Part shown: positions 1-5,963 of the stretch, one piece after another | Layout of the letters: each line of letters starts with the position of its first letter | How positions within the stretch are numbered: position 1 is the first letter of the stretch | NCBI GenBank assembly: GCA_017502425.1 | Contig: JAFVVB010000136.1 | Span: 1 to 10,464 of the forward strand | Reading direction: 5' to 3' | Length of the DNA stretch: 10,464 bases | Origin: Ruminococcus sp. | Lineage (GTDB): Bacteria > Bacillota > Clostridia > Oscillospirales > Acutalibacteraceae | Notes under the pieces: model-generated | What the model saw: only the letters and a program-made list of their open reading frames with translations | What the model was told of the DNA's origin: nothing | The model's database searches: none | Translations under genes and position numbers: made by a program

Positions 1-783
1 GAGCATAGCAGCACTTTCCCCACCGCTGGTAGCCCAACCGACTCCGATAAGGCCTGAATTAGCAATAGGCTCTAATACCTTTAAATGCTCCATAGCCTGA
101 GTAAGTTGTGGGTAGATTTTAGATATAGCGATAGCGCCGTTGCACGCGGATTTTTCCCCTGTGGTAGGAGAGGAAATCTCGGTAACTTTAGCGGCACACG
201 GAGTAATGAAGAACACGCCGATGTCGTCGTCAGAAAGCCCTGTTTGATTTTTTACTTCGTTTCTCGCAAGTCGTGCAGCTACTTCCATAGGAGCAAGTAA
301 CGGCATAACGTTATCGCATAAATCAGGGAAACGTATTTTAATAAGCCTGACAACAGCAGGACACGCAGAGCTGATGATAGGTTTGTTGTTAAGCTTGCCT
401 TCACGAATCATTTTTCTGGTGACTTCTGACACAAGCTCAGCTGCGCGGGAAACTTCGAAAACAAAGTCAAAGCCGATAGCACGCAGTCCGTTTAGTACGA
501 TGTCTATATCATCAAGGTTAGAAAATTGTCCGAAAAGTGCCGGAGCAGGAATAGCAACCTTGATTTTGAAATTTTCAATTTCTTCAATTGGAGATGAGTG
601 TGCACGTTTTGCTCTATGAGGGCAGATACGAATACACTCACCGCAGTCTATACAGCGTTCGGAAAGAATAGTCGCTTTTCCGTCGTGAACACGTATAGCT
701 TCAGTCGGGCAGCGCTTCAAGCAGTTGGTGCAACCACAGCACTTATCTGCTTCAAGCTCTACGGAGTGAAAATACTTTTGCAT
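1..783 (-). CDS. [FeFe]-hydrogenase-like sensory protein, N-terminal part (cut by the window edge)
   Basis: The first 261 residues are visible; the C-terminus lies beyond the left edge. Residues 15-26 and 44-55 are two CxxCxxCxxxCP motifs, so a two-cluster ferredoxin domain (two 4Fe-4S) is expected. An [FeFe]-hydrogenase large-subunit domain follows. SSACP at 138-142 aligns with the L1 H-cluster motif (TSCCP), TPCAAK at 194-199 aligns with L2 (MPCxxK), and WATSGGESAAM near residue 250 resembles the FGATGGVMEAA segment before L3. L3, with the last two cluster cysteines, is off-window. In L1 the ligand cysteine (C141) is kept but the neighbouring proton-relay cysteine is A140, as in sensory HydS-type (group C/D) enzymes, so fast H2 turnover is unlikely. 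The start at 783 has AAGAGG (792-797) 8 nt upstream. It is the third gene of an operon, 32 nt after the ATPase gene. An H2/redox sensor role is inferred from the family and the neighbours. Confidence 0.85.
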   Translation of the reverse strand, partial: MQKYFHSVELEADKCCGCTNCLKRCPTEAIRVHDGKATILSERCIDCGECIRICPHRAKRAHSSPIEEIENFKIKVAIPAPALFGQFSNLDDIDIVLNGLRAIGFDFVFEVSRAAELVSEVTRKMIREGKLNNKPIISSACPAVVRLIKIRFPDLCDNVMPLLAPMEVAARLARNEVKNQTGLSDDDIGVFFITPCAAKVTEISSPTTGEKSACNGAIAISKIYPQLTQAMEHLKVLEPIANSGLIGVGWATSGGESAAML

Positions 784-815
784 TTTCCACACCTCTTATA
801 TGTAAAATTTAGTAG

Positions 816-1244
816 TTAGTCGTTGTTTACGCGTACTGTCAGGTAGAGATTAGTACCTACACCAATTTCAGTTTCAATACGCATTTCGTCGGTATATTTT
901 TTGATATTAGGAAGACCCATACCTGCACCGAAACCTAAGTTTCTGACGTTGTCAGGTGCGGTAGAGAAACCTGCCTGCATAGCTTTTTCTACGTCAGGAA
1001 TACCAGGACCTTTATCAGCGAGCAGCACTTCGACCTTATCAGGATAAATGTCAACATCGCAGTATCCGCCTTCAGCGTGGATAACCATATTGATTTCAGC
1101 TTCATACATAGCAATAGCTACACGTCTGATAGCCTCAGGGTTATAACCGAGCGCCTTGAGCCTTTTTTTAACAGCACCGGACGCTTCTCCTGCACGAGTG
1201 AAGTCATCTCCCGGTACTTCATATCTCAGATGGATTGCGCTCAT
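816..1244 (-). CDS. SpoIIAB/RsbW-like ATP-binding protein (GHKL ATPase, anti-sigma type)
   Basis: A 142-residue stand-alone HATPase_c domain. It has the N box (E48, E50, N52, H56 in YEAEINMVIHAEGG), the G1 box D77-KGPGIPD, the G2 box GFGAGMGL (104-111) and a C-terminal GTNLYL strand. There is no dimerisation/His-phosphotransfer domain, so it resembles the serine-kinase anti-sigma factors SpoIIAB and RsbW rather than a histidine kinase. An upstream in-frame ATG would give 157 residues. I chose the ATG at 1244 because AGGAGG (1254-1259) lies 9 nt before it and the ATG overlaps the preceding stop as ATGA. That arrangement suggests translational coupling. It sits between a DRTGG gene and a hydrogenase-like gene, so it may relay the redox signal by phosphorylating or binding a partner. 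No antagonist or sigma factor is visible, and the target is unknown. Confidence 0.85.
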   Translation of the reverse strand: MSAIHLRYEVPGDDFTRAGEASGAVKKRLKALGYNPEAIRRVAIAMYEAEINMVIHAEGGYCDVDIYPDKVEVLLADKGPGIPDVEKAMQAGFSTAPDNVRNLGFGAGMGLPNIKKYTDEMRIETEIGVGTNLYLTVRVNND

Positions 1245-1588
1245 AGTGTGCATCCTCCTGACAATCCGTTTGAATAAAGAAGTCCACACGCTGTGAACAT
1301 ACGGAAACGGGTTTTAACTAAAGTGATATCTCTTGATTTAGCAAGATCTATGATAGACTGGTCAGGGTCTTTTCCTCTGACAAAAACAATGCATGACATA
1401 TCCATCATTTCAGCAGTTCTTACTACCTGAGGGTTAACAAGCCCTGTTAAAAGCACGGACTGGTCCTTTACGAAAGCGAGAACATCGCTCATCATATCTG
1501 AACCGCACGCAGTTTTAATCTCGTGGTTAAGGTCGCCTTCGCATATAACTTCGCCCTGAAGAATATCGATAATATCTTTTATTAGCAT
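1241..1588 (-). CDS. DRTGG-domain protein
   Basis: A 115-residue soluble protein made almost entirely of one DRTGG-like domain. The recognisable segments are SDMMSDVLAF (30-39), LLTGLVNPQVVRTAEMMD (46-63) and IVFVRGKDPD (67-76), ending with the typical RFRMFTACGLLY (94-105). Such small stand-alone DRTGG proteins recur in Clostridia beside hydrogenase-like and anti-sigma-like genes. The domain also occurs between CBS domains and in phosphotransacetylases, and is thought to be a regulatory or ligand-sensing fold with no proven catalytic role. It is the first gene of the operon. The start at 1588 has GAAAGG (1600-1605) 11 nt upstream. Its last codons (Ser-Gly-Gly-Cys) encode the AGGAGG that serves the next gene, and its TGA overlaps that gene's ATG. 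The ligand is unknown. Confidence 0.85.
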   Translation of the reverse strand: MLIKDIIDILQGEVICEGDLNHEIKTACGSDMMSDVLAFVKDQSVLLTGLVNPQVVRTAEMMDMSCIVFVRGKDPDQSIIDLAKSRDITLVKTRFRMFTACGLLYSNGLSGGCTL

Positions 1589-1622
1589 TAATGATACATC
1601 CTTTCGGTTTATACATAAGTTA

Positions 1623-1654
1623 ATTTTATCACATATTAAACCTTAATTCTACAC
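1623..1654 (-). promoter_or_regulatory. Candidate promoter of the DRTGG/ATPase/hydrogenase-like operon
   Basis: On the minus strand an extended -10 TGATAAAAT (-10 hexamer at 1623-1628, TG at 1630-1631) lies about 35 nt before the first start codon. The matching -35 position is weak (TAGAAT, 17 nt upstream); a TTGTGT lies a little farther away at non-ideal spacing. The small palindrome ATTAA-ACC-TTAAT (1635-1647) sits in the spacer and could be an operator, but it is too short and AT-rich to insist on. Confidence 0.35.
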
Positions 1655-1708
1655 AAACATTCTTCGATTATTATGTGTATTTTGACGGATAAAGATTTCG
1701 TGTCAGTC

Positions 1709-1737
1709 TTTTAAACTACTATAAAATATAGTATAAT
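1709..1737 (+). promoter_or_regulatory. Promoter of the HAD phosphatase gene
   Basis: A perfect TATAAT at 1732-1737 has a poor -35 (TTTTAA, 1709-1714) at 17-nt spacing. Transcription would start near 1744, leaving a leader of only about 10 nt that contains GGTGAT (1745-1750), the likely ribosome binding site before the ATG at 1754. Confidence 0.5.
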
Positions 1738-1753
1738 CATCTATGGTGATACT

Positions 1754-2380
1754 ATGAAAGCAGTGATTTTTGATTTAGACGGTACGCTGTGGGATACAAG
1801 CGACGCAGTAGTAAAAAAATGGAACGAAGTACTAAGAGAAGAATCGATAAACCTTAAAATGACTAAGGAGATAATGGCTTCTCTTATGGGAAAAAACGAA
1901 GATGAGATTATAGATAGTTTTTTCTCTAAACTTGAAAAAACTCATGCTAAAAGAGTGATTTCAAGGATATTTCTTTCTGAGCAGGAGTATCTGAGAAGGT
2001 GCGGTGCAAATATGTATGACAGTGTGATAGACACCTTGAATATTCTAAAAAAGAAATATAGCGTTATTATCGTCAGCAATTGTCAGAACGGATATATTAA
2101 TTCTTTTATAGAATATTATAATTTAAAAGAAGTGTTATCCGACTTTGAGTGTGCGGGGAACACAGGGCTTTCTAAAGGTGAGAATATAAAGCTTACACTA
2201 AAGCGTAATAATATTGAAAAAGCTATATATGTAGGAGATACAAAAAGTGATGAATTGGCAGCAAATTACGCGAATTTGCCATTTGTGTTTGCATCGTATG
2301 GATTTGGTGTATCGGATAAATTCGATGCTGTTATCAATTCTTTTGATGAAATAATAAATGTTGCGGATAAACTGCTTTAA
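1754..2380 (+). CDS. HAD-superfamily hydrolase (phosphoglycolate phosphatase/beta-PGM-like)
   Basis: A 208-residue cytoplasmic HAD phosphatase with every catalytic motif. Motif I is FDLDGT, with nucleophile D7 and acid/base D9. Motif II is IVSN, with S108. Motif III is lysine K141 in LSKGENIK. Motif IV is YVGDTKSDE, with D162 and D166. The helical stretch at about residues 15-85 between motifs I and II is a C1-type cap, placing it in subfamily IA with phosphoglycolate phosphatases and beta-phosphoglucomutases. Its substrate cannot be read from the sequence; small phosphorylated metabolites are usual. It is a single-gene unit, divergent from the hydrogenase-like operon and convergent with a serine hydrolase, with a shared terminator between. 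Codon use looks more AT-rich (many AAA, ATA, TTA) than in nrdD, which may just mean low expression. Confidence 0.9.
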   Translation: MKAVIFDLDGTLWDTSDAVVKKWNEVLREESINLKMTKEIMASLMGKNEDEIIDSFFSKLEKTHAKRVISRIFLSEQEYLRRCGANMYDSVIDTLNILKKKYSVIIVSNCQNGYINSFIEYYNLKEVLSDFECAGNTGLSKGENIKLTLKRNNIEKAIYVGDTKSDELAANYANLPFVFASYGFGVSDKFDAVINSFDEIINVADKLL

Positions 2381-2391
2381 AAACTATAAAG

Positions 2392-2428
2392 AAAAAAAGC
2401 ACAGGATTAAAATTCCTGTGCTTTTTTT
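2392..2428. terminator. Bidirectional rho-independent terminator
   Basis: The 8-bp stem GCACAGGA (2399-2406) / TCCTGTGC (2414-2421) closes a 7-nt loop and is flanked by seven A (2392-2398) and seven T (2422-2428). Because the flanks are complementary, both strands read as hairpin plus U-tract. It can end the plus-strand HAD gene (stop at 2380) and the minus-strand serine hydrolase (stop at 2477). Confidence 0.9.
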
Positions 2429-2476
2429 ATGGTTGCTTATTAACCCCAAAAAGAGTGGGGAGGAATTATTCATATT

Positions 2477-3796
2477 TTAAAGCTGAGCGAGGAACAGTTG
2501 AATAGCAGTAGCGTCGAGAACTGAAAGCTCTCCGTCTGCGTCGGTGTCAGTACATTTGAGTTGTTCTTCGTTAAGCATTTTGAGTTGTGAGATATGAAGC
2601 TGGATAGCGGTGGCATCAAGTACGGATATATCACCGTCGGAATCCACGTCACCGAGTGATGTGTTGGAGTGGATTTTCTTGCTGAGTGTATTCGCAAAAT
2701 ATTCCACAGTAAAATTCTTTTTATATGTTTTCTCTAAGTCATTGGTGACAACAAAAATATTGAGGTTTTCTTCAGGATAGAAGAGCACCATGGTTTCGTA
2801 GGAAGGAATTCTTCCGCCGTGATAAACTCCACCGTCTTTGGCATCATACATAATACCATAGCAGTAACCTGCATCAGGTGTGTATACAGTAGTCATCGCT
2901 TTTAGACTTTCTTCGCTGAGTAATGTACCCTCACTCAAAGATGTCATCCATTTATCCATATCCTTTGCATTTGAAACGAGGTCACCGGCACCCTGTGTCA
3001 GACCACGATGGTATGGTTCAAACGGCATATAGCCATTAAGGATTGGTTCGGCTAAATTAGGAAGGTTAATAATATCCTCGTAAAATACCGTGTTAGTCAT
3101 ATTAAGGGGTGTGAATATGTTTTGCTTTAAGAAGTCCTGATAGCTTATACCTGAGACTTTCTCTACAATTATAGACAAAATTAAGAAGTTAGTGTTTGAA
3201 TAGGTGTGAGCTGAGTCAGGCGTATATTTTAGCTCCTGTGTGAAAACCCAGTCTAAGATGCTTTTCTGGTTTTCTTCTTTGGTAGCTGTATCGGTTACGA
3301 TGTATTCTTCAAAAGGATTTTCGTGACCTTCGTAGTCATAGTCAGTATTCATATAGTCACGAATACCTGAACGCATGCTAAGTAAAGCGTGGATAGTGAT
3401 ATCTTTACCGATAACATACTGTGGAAAATATTTTTCTAAGGTATCGTTGACACTGAGTTTACCTTGTTCCTGAAGCAAAAGCACTGCTGTTGCACAGAAC
3501 TGCTTTGACACTGAACCGATAGAAAACTGAGAGTCAATACTCATAGGGATGTTTTTTTCGGTGTTTTGCATACCGGAAGCACTCTGACACAGAACGCGAC
3601 CGTTTTTAGTAGCATAAACGACGCCGGAAAAGTCTTTTAATTTAACCGCTCTGTCAACAAAAGACTGATACGCCTGTAAAGAAGAAATGGTCGCAAGGTC
3701 GTCTTTTGAAGCGGCGCTTATAGTAGGTGTGAATACCACGGTACTCACAAGTATAAGCAATGATAGAAGTATACTGAGCATTTTTCTTGATTTCAT
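2477..3796 (-). CDS. Secreted SxxK serine hydrolase with C-terminal dockerin (first tandem copy)
   Basis: A 439-residue exported protein. Residues 1-29 are a Sec signal peptide (KSRK, then a hydrophobic core, cleavage near TISA-A). Residues about 35-375 are a beta-lactamase/PF00144 domain: S95-VSK98 is the SxxK nucleophile/base pair, Y199-SN the YxN motif, and H326-GG the third (HxG) motif used by DD-peptidases, D-aminopeptidases and esterases of this family. Residues 381-439 are a type I dockerin with two calcium loops (D383, D385, D387, S391, D394; and D417, D419, D421, S425, D428), both ending in SVLDATAIQL. It should dock onto a cohesin scaffold outside the cell. The substrate is unknown: an ester, D-amino peptide or peptidoglycan fragment are possible. 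I chose the start at 3796, not an upstream ATG, because AAAGGAG (3805-3811) lies 8 nt before it and the signal peptide begins there. It is a paralogue of the next gene. Confidence 0.88.
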   Translation of the reverse strand: MKSRKMLSILLSLLILVSTVVFTPTISAASKDDLATISSLQAYQSFVDRAVKLKDFSGVVYATKNGRVLCQSASGMQNTEKNIPMSIDSQFSIGSVSKQFCATAVLLLQEQGKLSVNDTLEKYFPQYVIGKDITIHALLSMRSGIRDYMNTDYDYEGHENPFEEYIVTDTATKEENQKSILDWVFTQELKYTPDSAHTYSNTNFLILSIIVEKVSGISYQDFLKQNIFTPLNMTNTVFYEDIINLPNLAEPILNGYMPFEPYHRGLTQGAGDLVSNAKDMDKWMTSLSEGTLLSEESLKAMTTVYTPDAGYCYGIMYDAKDGGVYHGGRIPSYETMVLFYPEENLNIFVVTNDLEKTYKKNFTVEYFANTLSKKIHSNTSLGDVDSDGDISVLDATAIQLHISQLKMLNEEQLKCTDTDADGELSVLDATAIQLFLAQL

Positions 3797-3818
3797 ATTA
3801 AACACTCCTTTCATACTA

Positions 3819-3847
3819 ACAATAGCATGAGAAAATGAAAGAAACAA
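3819..3847 (-). promoter_or_regulatory. Promoter of the first dockerin hydrolase gene
   Basis: On the minus strand, TTGTTT (3842-3847), a 17-nt spacer and TATTGT (3819-3824) with an upstream TG (TGCTATTGT). It aligns with the promoter of the second copy: ATG(A/C)TATT(C/G)TTA before GAAAGGA. The motif TAGTTGAATAT (3864-3874) lies about 16 nt upstream of the -35 and is identical in the other copy. Confidence 0.55.
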
Positions 3848-3871
3848 GCAATTATTTATTTAGATATTCAA

Positions 3872-3898
3872 CTACTGGTTTAGTGATTAAACCAGTAG
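3872..3898 (-). terminator. Perfect hairpin between the two dockerin hydrolase genes, possible terminator
   Basis: An 11-bp perfect inverted repeat, CTACTGGTTTA (3872-3882) / TAAACCAGTAG (3888-3898), with a 5-nt loop. It begins 20 nt after the stop of the upstream hydrolase (3919) and lies just before the promoter of the downstream copy. The minus strand after it has only a short, broken T-stretch (TTGAATATC). It may be a weak terminator, or a regulatory stem overlapping the conserved upstream promoter motif. Confidence 0.5.
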
Positions 3899-3918
3899 GA
3901 GATGCTGTGATTTTACTC

Positions 3919-5262
3919 TTATTGCTGAGCAAGATGAAGCTGGAGTTCGGTTGCATCTAAAACAGATACTTCGCCATCACCGTCGGTGTCACCGTATCTC
4001 AGTTGCTTGCTTGAAAGAGTCTTTATCTGGGCGAAATGCATCTGAATAGCAGTAGCATCGAGTATTGATACCACACCGTCTGAATCAACATCACCGAGCT
4101 TTGCTTTGCTTGAGCTAAGCTTTTCAAATATTGCAAATCCGTAAATAGACATATTGTAATTGTTTTCGTCTATTTTTTGTACGTCATTAGTAACTACGAA
4201 TATGTTAAGATTCTTTGCAGGGTTAGTGAGCGCAAATGACTCGAAAGTAGTTATATCACCTTGGTGGAAGTATGAGCCTTTTTGCGCCTGTATACCATAG
4301 CAGTATTCACTGCCGTAATCCGTAGTCATTTCATCGTAGCTTTCATCAGTTAAAAGGGTGCGTTTGCTGATAGATGTCAGCCATTTATCCATATCAGGAG
4401 CGTTAGATACAAGGTCACCTGAACCTGTGGATAAGTGGAAGTAAGGTGGTAAAAGTTCAACGTCGTCAGGAAGAACATCTTCGGCAAAATCAGGAGAGCC
4501 GTATAATTCCTCGTAAAAACCTGAGTTAGTCATATTAAGAGGTTTGAAAATATTTTCTTTAATAAACTGCGAATATTTTATACCGGAAACATCTTCGACT
4601 ATAATGGAAAGCAAAAGGAAGTTAGAGTTTGAGTATGCGTGGTCTGTACCTGGTTCAAATTTTAACTTTTGTGTAAAAAGCCAATCGGTTATGGTCTTTA
4701 TGTTTTCTTTATATGTAGCTGTTTCAGATAGAAGGTACTCATTAGTAGGAATTTCGTGACCTACATAATCTTCGTCAGGGTTTACGTGGTCACGTATACC
4801 TGAACGCATTGAAAGTAAGTTTTTGATAGTAATATCTTTGCCGATTTCATATTCTGGGAAATATTTCTCTAACGTGTCATCGACACTGAGTTTTCCCTGC
4901 TGTTGAAGCATCATAATCGCTGTGGCACAAAACTGCTTTGATATTGAGCCGATAGGAAACAGAGTGTCTCGACTCATTGGAATATTATCTTTTGAATTTT
5001 GCATACCGCTTGAGTGTTGAGCTATAACTTTTCCGTCCTGAGTGACGTATGAAACACCTGTTATGCCGAAATTATTCATCATATTTTCGAGATATTTATC
5101 ATAAGCATTCAGAGAAGAAACCGTAGCGAGATTTTCTGTTTTATCAAAGTCAACTACCAGAGTATCATTAGAGGCTTGAGCGCTTGCATTAGGAGATATT
5201 GCGAGTGTACTGATAAGTGTGAGCAAAGATAGAATTACGCTGATTGTTTTTTTGAAATTCAT
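3919..5262 (-). CDS. Secreted SxxK serine hydrolase with C-terminal dockerin (second tandem copy)
   Basis: A 447-residue paralogue of the adjacent hydrolase. The order is signal peptide (1-28, cleavage near ASA-Q), PF00144 catalytic domain (about 45-385) and type I dockerin (388-447). The catalytic residues are kept: S106-ISK109 (SxxK) and Y210-SN. The third motif is H333-QG instead of HGG. The dockerin loops are complete (D391, D393, D395, S399, D402; D425, D427, D429, S433, D436). Blocks shared with the other copy include SKQFCATA, DTLEKYFP and LLSMRSGIRD, so the pair arose by duplication. The loop before the third motif and the region around residues 255-280 differ in sequence and length, which may change substrate choice. 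The start at 5262 has AAAGGA (5273-5278) 10 nt upstream. The enzyme is inferred to act outside the cell on a scaffold; its substrate is unknown. Confidence 0.88.
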   Translation of the reverse strand: MNFKKTISVILSLLTLISTLAISPNASAQASNDTLVVDFDKTENLATVSSLNAYDKYLENMMNNFGITGVSYVTQDGKVIAQHSSGMQNSKDNIPMSRDTLFPIGSISKQFCATAIMMLQQQGKLSVDDTLEKYFPEYEIGKDITIKNLLSMRSGIRDHVNPDEDYVGHEIPTNEYLLSETATYKENIKTITDWLFTQKLKFEPGTDHAYSNSNFLLLSIIVEDVSGIKYSQFIKENIFKPLNMTNSGFYEELYGSPDFAEDVLPDDVELLPPYFHLSTGSGDLVSNAPDMDKWLTSISKRTLLTDESYDEMTTDYGSEYCYGIQAQKGSYFHQGDITTFESFALTNPAKNLNIFVVTNDVQKIDENNYNMSIYGFAIFEKLSSSKAKLGDVDSDGVVSILDATAIQMHFAQIKTLSSKQLRYGDTDGDGEVSVLDATELQLHLAQQ

Positions 5263-5285
5263 AATTCACCATTCCTTTCTTTATA

Positions 5286-5314
5286 AGAATATCATAGTTT
5301 CAGAGAGTATTCAA
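5286..5314 (-). promoter_or_regulatory. Promoter of the second dockerin hydrolase gene
   Basis: On the minus strand, TTGAAT (5309-5314), a 17-nt spacer, then TATTCT (5286-5291) with TG one base upstream (extended -10). The predicted leader is about 20 nt. It gives this gene its own transcript, separate from nrdDG, whose terminator lies upstream at 5401-5430. Confidence 0.6.
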
Positions 5315-5340
5315 ACAAATATTTTTTGAATATTCAACTA
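5308..5340. promoter_or_regulatory. Inverted repeats over and upstream of the -35 (possible operator)
   Basis: TATTCAAA (5308-5315) and TTTGAATA (5325-5332) form an 8-bp inverted repeat with a 9-nt spacer; the left arm contains the -35 hexamer. The perfect palindrome TTGAATATTCAA (5326-5337) overlaps its right arm. The minus-strand motif TAGTTGAATAT (5330-5340) is identical to one upstream of the sister gene's promoter. AT-rich sequence makes chance repeats likely, so operator function is tentative. Confidence 0.35.
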
Positions 5341-5400
5341 TCAGTTGATTTTATTAGCTTATTGAAATATTCGTACTGTTATGCCTGAAAGCTAAACGAA

Positions 5401-5430
5401 AAGACCGACGAAAAAATCGTCGGCCTTTTT
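5401..5430 (-). terminator. Terminator of nrdDG
   Basis: The stem CCGACGA (5405-5411) / TCGTCGG (5417-5423) encloses a 5-nt A loop. On the minus strand it is followed by TCTTTTCG, a modest U-tract, starting about 33 nt after the nrdG stop. The plus strand also has five T (5426-5430). The left flank AAACGAAAAG recurs beside the putP terminator. Confidence 0.75.
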
Positions 5431-5456
5431 CTATGTAAGGTTTCTGTTTTTATAAA

Positions 5457-5963
5457 TTAAACTTCAGTTTCAACCGCTTTATTACACTCGAGTGTTTTTT
5501 TAACATCGAGTATACGCTGGTTTTTACTGCCTCTGAATTTAAGCATCAGAGAGCGTTCTTCTAAAATAAATGGTCCGTCTACTAACCAGTCACAGTATGA
5601 CAAAAGCTCTTTGTATTCAGGATGAGTATCAAACATGGATAAAAGCTTTTCAAACGTGTAGCCTGTGTAGCAGAAAATATCGTAACCATTTTCTTTAGCT
5701 TCTTTAGCAAGGAGCGCCATGCTCTGAGCCTGAGCAAAAGGTTCGCCTCCCGAGAATGTAAGCCCTCTGAGTAGCGGGTCTTTTTTAGCTTCTTCCAGTA
5801 TTCTCTCGGTAGAAGATTCGTATCCACCGTCAAAATCCCATGTTTGCTCGTTATGACAGCCTTTGCAGTGATGAGGACAACCCTGTGTGAATACGGTCAT
5901 ACGTATTCCGGGACCATCAACGATGGATTCTCTGATAACTCCTGCGAGTCGTAGTTTAGCCAT
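5457..5963 (-). CDS. nrdG: Anaerobic ribonucleotide reductase activating protein (radical SAM)
   Basis: A 168-residue radical-SAM activase, normal length for NrdG. It uses S-adenosylmethionine and a 4Fe-4S cluster to place the glycyl radical on NrdD. The cluster motif CPHHCKGC gives C29, C33 and C36 (CxxxCxxC), followed by HNEQTWDFDGG, typical of NrdG. SGGEP (71-75) is the SAM-binding GGE motif, and DWLVDGPF near residue 146 is another family hallmark. The ATG at 5963 follows the nrdD TAA with no gap (TAAATG). Its ribosome binding site GAGG (5972-5975) lies inside the end of nrdD, so the two are almost certainly cotranscribed and probably translationally coupled. A terminator hairpin begins about 33 nt after its stop. 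Confidence 0.95.
   Translation of the reverse strand: MAKLRLAGVIRESIVDGPGIRMTVFTQGCPHHCKGCHNEQTWDFDGGYESSTERILEEAKKDPLLRGLTFSGGEPFAQAQSMALLAKEAKENGYDIFCYTGYTFEKLLSMFDTHPEYKELLSYCDWLVDGPFILEERSLMLKFRGSKNQRILDVKKTLECNKAVETEV

Noticed and set aside
374..819. Plus-strand reading frames of about 70-80 codons opposite the hydrogenase-like gene
   Set aside because: They are antisense to a gene with clear ferredoxin and H-cluster motifs, and encode nothing recognisable.
1245..1289. Longer 157-residue version of the ATPase
   Set aside because: The ATG at 1244 has a consensus AGGAGG at 9 nt and an ATGA overlap; the extra residues look unlike the family.
2440..2460. CCCC-GGGG hairpin just after the first dockerin hydrolase stop
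   Set aside because: Only a 4-bp stem; the strong bidirectional terminator beside it explains termination.
3797..3847. N-terminal extension of the first dockerin hydrolase
   Set aside because: It covers the promoter and ribosome binding site, and would put extra residues before a clean signal peptide.
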